Origin: SHWB01 sp050246875
Lineage (GTDB): Bacteria; Pseudomonadota; Alphaproteobacteria; UBA6615
Assembly (NCBI GenBank): GCA_050246875.1
Contig: JBFWVF010000010.1
Coordinates: forward strand, 62,001-126,000
Direction: 5' to 3'
Length of the DNA stretch: 64,000 bases
Positions 57,075 through 64,000 of this stretch are shown in pieces. The stretch's first letter is position 1, and each line of letters begins with the position of its first letter. Position numbers and translations under genes: made by a program. Under the pieces are notes generated by a model. It was given only the letters and a program-made list of their open reading frames with translations, had not been told where the DNA came from and did not search any database.

Positions 57075-58826
57075 TCACTTCGCCGGCAGTTCGACGATGA
57101 AGCGGGCGCCGGCGACCTGGCCGTCCGGGTGACGGCGGTTCTCGGCGCGGATGGTGCCGCCGAAGGCCTCGACGATCTGGCGCGAGATCGACAGGCCGAG
57201 GCCCGAATGCGTGCCGAAGCGGCCGCCGTCGGCGCCCGGCCCGGCGGTCGGGCGATCCGAGTAGAAGCGGCGGAAGATGGAGTCGAGGTTCGCCTCGGGA
57301 ATGCCGGGGCCCTCGTCGTCGATGGTCACGCGCACGAGGTCGCGGCCGCCGGCACCGGCGGCGCGGCGCGCGGCGACGGTGATGACGCCGCCCGGCGGGC
57401 TGAACGACAGCGCGTTGACGATGACGTTGCGGAAGACCTGGCCGACGCGTTCTTCGAGGGCCTGGATCGCCAACGCGCCCGGCGCGGCGCCGGTCGGCAG
57501 GTCGAGAGCGAGCCGCGCCGCGCCGTCCGGCAGGGTCGCCTCGAGCACTTCGACCAGCGTGGCGAGAAGGCGCGCGATGTCGACCGTCTCGGCCTGTTCG
57601 CGCGCCAGCTCGGCGTCGAGGCGCGAGGCATCGGAAATGTCGCTGATGAGGCGGTCGAGGCGGCCGACGTCGTCGACGATGATGCGCATCAGCTGCCTTT
57701 GCTGCGCCGGGTCGTCGACGCGGGCGACGGTCTCGACGGCGCTGCGCAGCGAGGTCAGCGGGTTCTTGAGTTCGTGCGCGACATCGGCGGCGAAACGCTC
57801 GATGGCATCCATGCGCGCGCGCAGCGCCGAGGTCATTGCGCGCAGGTCGCGCGACAGTTCGCCGACCTCGTCGTTGCGGCGCGAGAAGTCGGGAATCTCG
57901 ACGCCCTGGCCGAAGCCGCGCCGCACCCGCTCGGCCGCCGCGGCGAGGCGCTGCAGGGGGCGGGCGATGGTCGCAGCGAGATAGAGCGACAGCAGCACCG
58001 TTACCGCGAGCGCCACCGCCGATATGCGCAGGATGTCCATGCGTACGGCATGCATCGCCCGCTCGATGCCCTCGCCGCCCGAGGTCAGCATCAGCGCGCC
58101 GACGACCTGACGATAGCGCTGCACCGGCACCGCCACCGACAGCACGATGCCGCCATGGCTGCGCCGCGCGACCGATGCGATGAGGCCCTCGAGAGCGGCG
58201 CCGGCCTCGGGATAGTCCTTGATCGTCTGCGGCCGGCTCTCGACATAGGCCGGCAGTTCGGGGCCGCCGGGCAGGAGGTCGTCGATGGCGGCGGCGAGGT
58301 CGTCGAGCGGGCCGCGTGCGCCGGAGTCGGGGGGCGGCAGTTCCTCGATGCGCACGATGCCGCGCGGCGCGCCGAGCAGGCGGGTATCGGCGATCAGCTC
58401 GCCCTCGGGGTCGAACAGGCGCGCGCGCAGGCCGGTCGGCTCGACCAGCCGCAGCAGGATCTGGCCGCCGATGCGGTAGTCGATGCGCTGGCCGAAGCCC
58501 GGCGCCGTGAACACCGCGCCGCCGGCCACGGCGCCGGAGAAGATGCGGCCCTGCACGCGCAGCGCCTCCAGCTCGGCCTCGATCAGCCCGGCGCGGTACT
58601 CGCCGAGGAAGGCGAAGCCGCCGAGCGGCACGGCCAGCACCAGCAGGTTGATGGCGAGGATGCGGCGGGTCAGCGACGGCGAGGGAAACAGCCGGCGCCG
58701 CCGGCGCGGCGGCGCCGGCTCGGCGGGAGGCGGCGGGGCCACCGTCGGCGCGCGCGGGCGGAGGGCCGGCCCTTGCGGGCGGCGCGCGCCAGGGGGCGTT
58801 GCGTCCCTGTCGCTCCTGTCCAGCAC
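57075..58826 (-). CDS. chvG: sensor histidine kinase ChvG
   Basis: 583 residues: Pro-rich cytoplasmic N-terminus, membrane spans at about 54-75 and 264-288 around a periplasmic sensor domain, HAMP, phospho-accepting His351 in FAADVAHELKNPL and an ATPase domain with DDEGPGIP and THSGLGLSI. It senses acid or envelope stress and acts on ChvI. GTG start. Confidence 0.92.
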   Translation of the reverse strand: MLDRSDRDATPPGARRPQGPALRPRAPTVAPPPPAEPAPPRRRRRLFPSPSLTRRILAINLLVLAVPLGGFAFLGEYRAGLIEAELEALRVQGRIFSGAVAGGAVFTAPGFGQRIDYRIGGQILLRLVEPTGLRARLFDPEGELIADTRLLGAPRGIVRIEELPPPDSGARGPLDDLAAAIDDLLPGGPELPAYVESRPQTIKDYPEAGAALEGLIASVARRSHGGIVLSVAVPVQRYRQVVGALMLTSGGEGIERAMHAVRMDILRISAVALAVTVLLSLYLAATIARPLQRLAAAAERVRRGFGQGVEIPDFSRRNDEVGELSRDLRAMTSALRARMDAIERFAADVAHELKNPLTSLRSAVETVARVDDPAQQRQLMRIIVDDVGRLDRLISDISDASRLDAELAREQAETVDIARLLATLVEVLEATLPDGAARLALDLPTGAAPGALAIQALEERVGQVFRNVIVNALSFSPPGGVITVAARRAAGAGGRDLVRVTIDDEGPGIPEANLDSIFRRFYSDRPTAGPGADGGRFGTHSGLGLSISRQIVEAFGGTIRAENRRHPDGQVAGARFIVELPAK

Positions 58827-58862
58827 CCCTGCCCCCGAACGATGCGCGGACGATGGCCGCGG

Positions 58863-59555
58863 TCAGTTGTCCTTGTAACGGTAACCGAGCCCGTAAAGGG
58901 TCTCGATATGGCCGAATTCGGGGTCGGCTTCCTTGAACTTGCGCCGCAGCCGCTTGATGTGGCTGTCGATCGTGCGGTCCTCGACGTAGACGGCCTCGCC
59001 GTAGGCGACGTCGATCAGCTGGTCGCGGCTCTTCACATGGCCGGGCCGCACGGCGAGGGCCTGCAGGATGAGGAACTCGGTGACGGTGAGGCCGATCTCG
59101 CTGCCCTTCCAGGCGCAGAGGTGGCGGGCCGGGTCGAGCACCAGCTCGCCGCGCGCCAGCACCTTGTCGGCGGCGGCCGGCTTGCCGGCGTTGTCGCGGC
59201 GGCGCAGCACGGCGCGGATGCGCTCGATCAGCAGGCGCTGCGAGAAGGGCTTGGTGATGTAGTCGTCGGCGCCCATGCGCAGGCCGAGCATCTCGTCGAT
59301 CTCGTCGTCCTTGGAGGTCAGGAAGATCACCGGCACGGTCGAGTTCTGGCGCAGCTTGCCCAGCATCTCCATGCCGTCCATGCGCGGCATCTTGATGTCG
59401 AGGACGACGAGGTCGGCGGGCCTTGCGTTCAGCCCGCGCAGCGCCTCGTCGCCGTCGGCGAAGGTGCGGACCTGAAAACCCTCTGATTCGAGTGCCATCG
59501 AGATCGAGGTCAGGATGTTGCGGTCGTCGTCGACCAGCGCGATCGATTGGCCCAT
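58863..59555 (-). CDS. chvI: response regulator ChvI (OmpR family)
   Basis: 230 residues; receiver with Asp53 in [12 protein letters not shown] and a winged-helix C-terminus ([37 protein letters not shown]). GGAGCAAG precedes the ATG. Upstream partner of chvG. Confidence 0.95.
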   Translation of the reverse strand: MGQSIALVDDDRNILTSISMALESEGFQVRTFADGDEALRGLNARPADLVVLDIKMPRMDGMEMLGKLRQNSTVPVIFLTSKDDEIDEMLGLRMGADDYITKPFSQRLLIERIRAVLRRRDNAGKPAAADKVLARGELVLDPARHLCAWKGSEIGLTVTEFLILQALAVRPGHVKSRDQLIDVAYGEAVYVEDRTIDSHIKRLRRKFKEADPEFGHIETLYGLGYRYKDN

Positions 59556-59654
59556 GTCTTGCTCCGGCGCCTGACGGTACGGGCCCCGACGGGAACCCTG
59601 TCGTGAAGCATCCAGGGTCATTATGGCGAATTTTCGACCCTTTCGGGGCGATGA

Positions 59655-59683
59655 TTGACCGCCCGGCGAAGCCGTCGCTATGG
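59655..59683 (+). promoter_or_regulatory. candidate promoter of hupE
   Basis: TTGACC (59655-59660), 17 bases, CTATGG (59678-59683), about 60 bases before the hupE start. Confidence 0.4.
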
Positions 59684-59743
59684 TCCGATCCGTGGCCGGG
59701 ACGCCCCGCGCCGCACCAGATTCCGTGCGAAAGGTCTGCCGTC

Positions 59744-60346
59744 ATGCTCACGCGCCTGCCCGTCGCCGCGCTCCTCGCGCTGCCCGTTCTGCTGGCCGCC
59801 AGCGCGGCGTCGGCCCACACCGGGCAGGGCGAGCATGGCGGACTGGCCGCCGGCTTCCTGCATCCGGTTCTCGGCCTCGATCACCTGCTGGCGATGGTCG
59901 CCGTCGGCGCCTACGCGGCGCGGCAGGGCGGCCGGGCGATGTGGGCGGTGCCGGCGACCTTCGTTGTCCTGATGGTGGCCGGCGGCGCGCTCGCCTGGGG
60001 CGGAGTCGACCTGCCGCTGGTCGAGCCCGGCATCGCGCTGTCGGTCGTCCTGTTCGGCGCGCTGGTGGCCCTCGACCGCCGCCTGCCGATGGCGGCTGGC
60101 ATGGCGCTGGCCGGCCTGTTCGCGCTGGCGCACGGGCACGCGCACGGGGCCGAGATGCCGGCGGCGGCGCATCCGGCTGCCTATGCGCTGGGCTTCGTGC
60201 TCGCGACCTCGGCGCTGCATGTCGCCGGAATCGCTCTCGTGCTGGGTCTGGTCCGCTCTCTCGACGGCATGCCGGCGCGCTGGGCTGTCCGTCTCGCCGG
60301 CGCCGCCACGGCGGTTGCCGGCGCGGGCCTCGCGGCCGGCGCCTGA
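59744..60346 (+). CDS. HupE/UreJ family metal permease
   Basis: 200 residues, signal peptide then about six membrane spans. The family motif HPVLGLDHLLAM is intact, with further His in AHGHAHGAEMP. HupE/UreJ proteins import nickel or cobalt. It heads a plus-strand set with SCO1 and a haem-utilisation-like protein; no hydrogenase or urease gene is seen nearby, so the metal is uncertain. Confidence 0.88.
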   Translation: MLTRLPVAALLALPVLLAASAASAHTGQGEHGGLAAGFLHPVLGLDHLLAMVAVGAYAARQGGRAMWAVPATFVVLMVAGGALAWGGVDLPLVEPGIALSVVLFGALVALDRRLPMAAGMALAGLFALAHGHAHGAEMPAAAHPAAYALGFVLATSALHVAGIALVLGLVRSLDGMPARWAVRLAGAATAVAGAGLAAGA

Positions 60347-60356
60347 CGCGGGCCGG

Positions 60357-60974
60357 ATGCTTCGCCTCGTCCGCTGGGCCGCGCTGGCGGTCGCCATCGT
60401 TGCGGTCGTCGTCGCCGGCTGGCTGTCGCTGCAGGGCCAGAAGGGGCCGGTCGGCCCCGAGAACATCGGCGGCGTCGTGCCGGCGGTCAGCATCGGCGGC
60501 CCGTTCGAACTGGTCGACCAGACGGGCAAGACGGTCACCGACGCCGACTTCCGCGGCCGCTGGATGCTGGTCTATTTCGGCTACACCTTCTGCCCCGACG
60601 TCTGTCCGACCGAGCTGGCGAACATGGCGCTCGCCCTCGACGGCCTCGGCGAGGCCGCTGCCAAGGTCGTGCCGATGCTGGTCACCGTCGATCCCGAGCG
60701 CGATACCCCGGCGGTGCTGGCCGAATACATGCCGCTGTTCGGCGACCGCTTCGTCGGGCTGACCGGCTCGCGCGCGCAGGTCGAGGCGGCAATGAAGGCG
60801 TACCGGGTCTACGCCGCGCGCAACGAGACACCCGGCACCACCGAGTACCTTATGGATCACTCGTCCTACGTCTACCTGATGGGCCCTGACGGCAAGTTCG
60901 TCGCCATGTTCCGTTACCGCACCGATCCGGCGGAGATCGCCGCAACGATCCGCCGGCACATGGCCGGCATCTGA
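60357..60974 (+). CDS. SCO1/SenC family copper chaperone
   Basis: 205 residues: one N-terminal membrane anchor (8-24) and a thioredoxin-fold domain with Cys79 and Cys83 in FCPDVCP and the copper-ligand His168 in DHSS. It helps build the CuA centre of cytochrome oxidase or acts in copper/redox handling. Ten bases after hupE. Confidence 0.92.
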   Translation: MLRLVRWAALAVAIVAVVVAGWLSLQGQKGPVGPENIGGVVPAVSIGGPFELVDQTGKTVTDADFRGRWMLVYFGYTFCPDVCPTELANMALALDGLGEAAAKVVPMLVTVDPERDTPAVLAEYMPLFGDRFVGLTGSRAQVEAAMKAYRVYAARNETPGTTEYLMDHSSYVYLMGPDGKFVAMFRYRTDPAEIAATIRRHMAGI

Positions 60975-60978
60975 GCCG

Positions 60979-61740
60979 ATGGCGGCCGGCGCCGGCGAAG
61001 CCGAGGATCCGGCGCGGCTGGCGCGGCGGCTGGCGCGCACGGCCGGGCGGGCGACGCTCGCCACGGTCGGCGCCGACGGTGGCCCGCTGGCGACGCTGGT
61101 ACTGACGGCCTCGGCGCAGGACGGGACGCCCCTCCTGCTGCTCTCGGCCATCGCCGCGCATTCGCGCAACATCGCCGCCGATCCGCGCGTATCCCTGCTG
61201 TTCACGGCCGATGGAAGTGGCGAGGGCGCGCTGACGCGGCCGCGCGTCAGCATCGGCGGCCGGGCGCTGCGTCACGACGACGCGATCGACCGGCACCGTT
61301 TCCTCGCCCGCCATCCGTCGGCGGCGGAATGGGCCAGCTTGCCCGACTTCGCCCTCCTGCGCGTCGTGCCCGAGTCCGGTCATCTCGTCGCCGGCTTCGC
61401 GCGCACGCATCGCCTGGCCGGACCGGACCTGCTGGTCGACGGCACGGCGGCGGCCGCCATGCGGGCGGCCGAGGAGGACATCCTGGCGCATATGAACGAG
61501 GACCACGCCGAGGCCGTCACGCTCTACGCGACGGCGCTCCTCGGCGCGCGCGGCGGAGGCTGGCGGATGACCGGCATCGATCCCGAGGGCTGCGACCTGC
61601 GGCGCGTGCCGGGACGAGGCGCGGCGGACGACCGACATGTCGCGAGGCTGGCGTTTCCCGATCTCGTCGACGGACCCGACGCGGCACGGCGGACGCTCGC
61701 GGCGCTGGCGCGGCGCGCACGGGAGGCGCGGCGCGGGTAG
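60979..61740 (+). CDS. HugZ-like PNPOx/DUF2470 protein
   Basis: 253 residues: a split-barrel flavin-binding-type domain (RATLATVGADGGPLATLVLTAS) followed by a C-terminal DUF2470 helix with AHMNEDHAEAV near 160-175. HugZ members degrade haem; others have unknown roles. Four bases after the SCO1 stop. Confidence 0.82.
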   Translation: MAAGAGEAEDPARLARRLARTAGRATLATVGADGGPLATLVLTASAQDGTPLLLLSAIAAHSRNIAADPRVSLLFTADGSGEGALTRPRVSIGGRALRHDDAIDRHRFLARHPSAAEWASLPDFALLRVVPESGHLVAGFARTHRLAGPDLLVDGTAAAAMRAAEEDILAHMNEDHAEAVTLYATALLGARGGGWRMTGIDPEGCDLRRVPGRGAADDRHVARLAFPDLVDGPDAARRTLAALARRAREARRG

Positions 61741-61808
61741 CGGCGCCGGCCCGGTGTCCGGATTGCGGCGATCACAGGATGTTCGCCGCCTGCCTGGCGG
61801 CGGCGCGT

Positions 61809-62435
61809 TCAGATCAGCTCGACGGTCTCGGCCATCGGGCCCTTCTGGCCCATGCGCGTGCTCATGCGCACGCGCTGGTCGGGCGTCAGCGACTGGATGC
61901 CGTGGCGCTGCAGCGTGCGGCCGGAGACGAAGACGTCGCGGCCGCCGCCGTCCGGAATGACGAAGCCGTAGCCCTTGGCCGCGTCGTAGAACTTGACGGT
62001 GCCGTCGACCGACACGGCGGCATCGCCGCCACTGCTGCCGCCGCCGTAGTCGTCGTAACCGCCGCGATCACGGTCGCGATCGCCGCGGTCGCGCCAGCCG
62101 CCGCGGTCACCGCGGTCGCTGTATCCTCCACGATCACGGCCGCCGAAGCCGCCGCCGCCACCACTGCGCGGCGATGGCTCGCTGGCCGTCGACGTATCGA
62201 TCTCGTGCACCGCGGCGACCTGGAGGCCGCGCGGACCCTGCTCGACGTCGCAGACGACCGTCGCGCCGTCGGGCGCATCGCGATGGCCGGCGGCGTTGAG
62301 GACCGAAGCATGAAGGAAAGCGTCTGGGCGGTCGTCGCCGAACTGGACGAAGCCGAAGCCCTTGGTCGGGTTGTACCACTTGACGATGGCGTTGACCCGT
62401 TGCTGCCCCCCGGAGGGCGAATCGTAGCTACTCAT
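61809..62435 (-). CDS. double cold-shock-domain protein with Arg/Gly/Asp-rich linker
   Basis: 208 residues. First cold-shock domain 13-80 with RNP1 KGFGFV (25-30) and FLHAS; second 141-208 with KGYGFV (154-159) and DVFVS. Between them, 90-138 is a disordered linker of GGR, DRGD and GGY motifs, like RGG boxes of RNA-binding proteins. It likely binds RNA or single-stranded DNA, possibly as a condensate-forming protein. GGTGGAG precedes the ATG and the leader is long, typical of cold-shock genes. Confidence 0.9.
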   Translation of the reverse strand: MSSYDSPSGGQQRVNAIVKWYNPTKGFGFVQFGDDRPDAFLHASVLNAAGHRDAPDGATVVCDVEQGPRGLQVAAVHEIDTSTASEPSPRSGGGGGFGGRDRGGYSDRGDRGGWRDRGDRDRDRGGYDDYGGGSSGGDAAVSVDGTVKFYDAAKGYGFVIPDGGGRDVFVSGRTLQRHGIQSLTPDQRVRMSTRMGQKGPMAETVELI

Positions 62436-62603
62436 ACCGCCGAAACTCCACCTGCCGCCGAACGGGCGTCCGTCCGCCGGCGCCCCCCTGGCTGGTACAA
62501 CTGCGTCGGTCGTACCCTTTTATTGCTGATATGCTAGCACAGGTGTCCTGCCGCCGTCCCGTTTTGCGAATCGGAACGCAAGCGTTTTGATTCACCCGTC
62601 TCG

Positions 62604-63962
62604 TCAGGTAGAGCGCAGCAGTTCGGACAGGTTGCCGGCGAGCTGGCCGGAGGGCAGGCGGGTGCCGTCGAGGCGGGCGTCGGGCAGGCCGGCCCGGCTG
62701 GTGTTGGCGCCGGTCAGGTTGGCGAAGGACAGGTCGGCGCCGCTCAGCACCGAGTGACGCATGTCGGCGCCGCGCAGGTCGGCATAGCGCAGGACCGCGC
62801 GGTTGAGGCGGGCCGGCAGCATGCGCTCGCTGCCGATCAGCAGCGGTCCGAGGTTGGCGTCGCGCAGGTCGGTGTTGCTGAGGCGCGCGCCGGCGAGGTT
62901 GGCGCCGCGCAGGTCGGCGCCGGCGAGGTTCGCCGTGCGCAGGTCGGCACCCTCGAGGTTCGCCGCCTGCAGCTTGCAGCCAGCGAGGTCGAGGCCGTAG
63001 AGCACCGCGCCGGGCGCCCGCAACGCCGTCAGCAGCGCGTGTTTCAGCGACTTGAGCGGCCGCAGGTCGACGCCGGCGAGGTCGGCCGGGGCGCCCTCGG
63101 CGCCGTCGGTCTCGATGAAACGGGCATGACGTTCGAGAATACGCTCGACGGGCTCGTCGAAGTCGCGGATCGAGCGGCCGGCGGTCTCCTCGGTCAGCAC
63201 GTCGTCGAGCTTGGTGTCGTGGAAGGCGGTCAGCGTCATCAGCGCGCCGGTCAGCACCGTGCGCGACAGGTCGGCGCCGGTGAGGTCGGCGCCCGACAGG
63301 TCGGCGTTCTCCAGGTTGGCGCCGGCGAGGTTGGCCTGGCGCAGATTGGCGCGCACCAGCCGGGCGCCGCGCATGACGGCGTCGGAGAAGTCGCACTGTG
63401 CCGCGACCACGCCGGTCATCTTGGCGCGCTCGAGGTTGGCGTTGGCGAGCAGCGCCGTGTCCATCGCCGTCGGCGTGACGTCGTGGGTGAGGAAGGTCAG
63501 GTGGCCGTCGCGGTCCTTCTCGGCGATGGTGCCCTCGCGCAGGTCGCATTCGAACAGGTCGGCGCCGGACAGGTCGGCGCCGCGCAGGCAGGCGCCGCGC
63601 AGGTCGGCACGGCGCAGCGACGCCTTGACCAGCTTGACCTGCCGCAGGTCGGCACAGAACAGCGTCGCGCTGTCGAGGACGGCGCCGGTGAGGTCGGCGC
63701 CGTTGAGGCGGGCGCCGGTGAAGTCGGCGTCGGCGAGGTTGCGGCCGCGCAGCTCGCGCCCCGCGAGGTCGAAGTAGGAGAACACCGCCCGCGCGCCGCC
63801 GGGGATGCCGGCGTAGAGCATCGAGTGGCGGCGCACCATCTCGTCGACCTCGGCCTGGCTCGGCCGCAGGTACTGGATGGTCTCGCCGGCCCGCCGGCTG
63901 GCTCCGTGTACCGTCGGCGCGACCGCCTTGCCACCTGTACGCACATTCGGGCGCATGCACAT
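62604..63962 (-). CDS. pentapeptide-repeat protein
   Basis: 452 residues (453 codons) from ATG 63962 (a second ATG is six bases further in). Two blocks of A(D/N)LxG/R pentapeptides, about 60-130 and 185-245, then a third at 315-440, separated by less regular sequence (140-170, 250-300). Such repeats form a right-handed quadrilateral beta-helix. No signal peptide. No gyrase-protection feature can be shown; function unknown. The promoter lies at or beyond the window end. Confidence 0.9.
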   Translation of the reverse strand: MCMRPNVRTGGKAVAPTVHGASRRAGETIQYLRPSQAEVDEMVRRHSMLYAGIPGGARAVFSYFDLAGRELRGRNLADADFTGARLNGADLTGAVLDSATLFCADLRQVKLVKASLRRADLRGACLRGADLSGADLFECDLREGTIAEKDRDGHLTFLTHDVTPTAMDTALLANANLERAKMTGVVAAQCDFSDAVMRGARLVRANLRQANLAGANLENADLSGADLTGADLSRTVLTGALMTLTAFHDTKLDDVLTEETAGRSIRDFDEPVERILERHARFIETDGAEGAPADLAGVDLRPLKSLKHALLTALRAPGAVLYGLDLAGCKLQAANLEGADLRTANLAGADLRGANLAGARLSNTDLRDANLGPLLIGSERMLPARLNRAVLRYADLRGADMRHSVLSGADLSFANLTGANTSRAGLPDARLDGTRLPSGQLAGNLSELLRST

Positions 63963-64000
63963 CCCCGCGGGCCGCCCATACCGGGCCCTAGCCTGCCGAT

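Overview
This is a very GC-rich (about 70%) chromosomal window from a free-living alphaproteobacterium. The evidence is the linkage chvI-chvG-hprK-rapZ-manX-ptsH-ahcY-divL-tsaE-addB-addA-trxA together with trpB-trpA-accD-folC, the short HprK, and a DivL-type kinase with tyrosine in place of the phospho-accepting histidine. TRAP transporters and MetZ fit an oligotrophic soil or water member of the Rhodospirillales/Reyranella kind, but the species cannot be named from sequence. No tRNA, rRNA, CRISPR array, transposase or prophage gene was seen.

Layout. 0-24.7 kb is an accessory metabolic region. A minus-strand series runs from a TetR regulator through TRAP permeases (dctQ, dctM), a CocE/NonD hydrolase, a MetE-like protein, a DUF1737 protein, metZ and a GH88 hydrolase. 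Divergent from it are two tandem DctP-type binding proteins, a TTC38-like TPR protein, an SDR and a DRE-TIM (HMGL-like) enzyme. Then come rlmJ, carrying a palindromic repeat inside its reading frame, and an ECF sigma / RskA-type anti-sigma / fasciclin module like mycobacterial sigK-rskA-mpt70/83. A second CocE hydrolase, a third DctP protein and an overlapping SnoaL-GNAT-nitrilase operon followed by a CmcJ-like oxygenase complete the region. The three DctP proteins and two CocE paralogs suggest uptake and hydrolysis of a shared but unknown class of substrates.

24.7-30.4 kb is the most unusual part: five collinear minus-strand genes encoding a 790-residue secreted, silk-like Ala/Ser/Gly/Asp repeat protein, a small secreted Ala/Ser-rich protein, a lipoprotein, an ECF sigma factor and its membrane anti-sigma factor. 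It looks like a self-regulated envelope or matrix system.

30.9-36.5 kb holds a cupin-like protein behind a good promoter/operator, a cysteine-free secreted protein resembling the molybdopterin oxidoreductase fold, RidA, MsrQ, modABC and an HTH-only ModE. 36.6-42.5 kb is the overlapping trpB-trpA-accD-folC operon, a thioredoxin-fold/2OG-Fe(II) oxygenase fusion and trxA. 42.5-59.6 kb carries AddAB recombination, TsaE, DivL, AhcY, the regulatory PTS proteins (HPr, EIIA-Man, RapZ, HprK) and the ChvG/ChvI envelope-sensing system, interrupted only by an AEC permease on the opposite strand. 59.7-64 kb holds hupE-SCO1-hugZ-like genes, a double cold-shock-domain protein and a pentapeptide-repeat protein.
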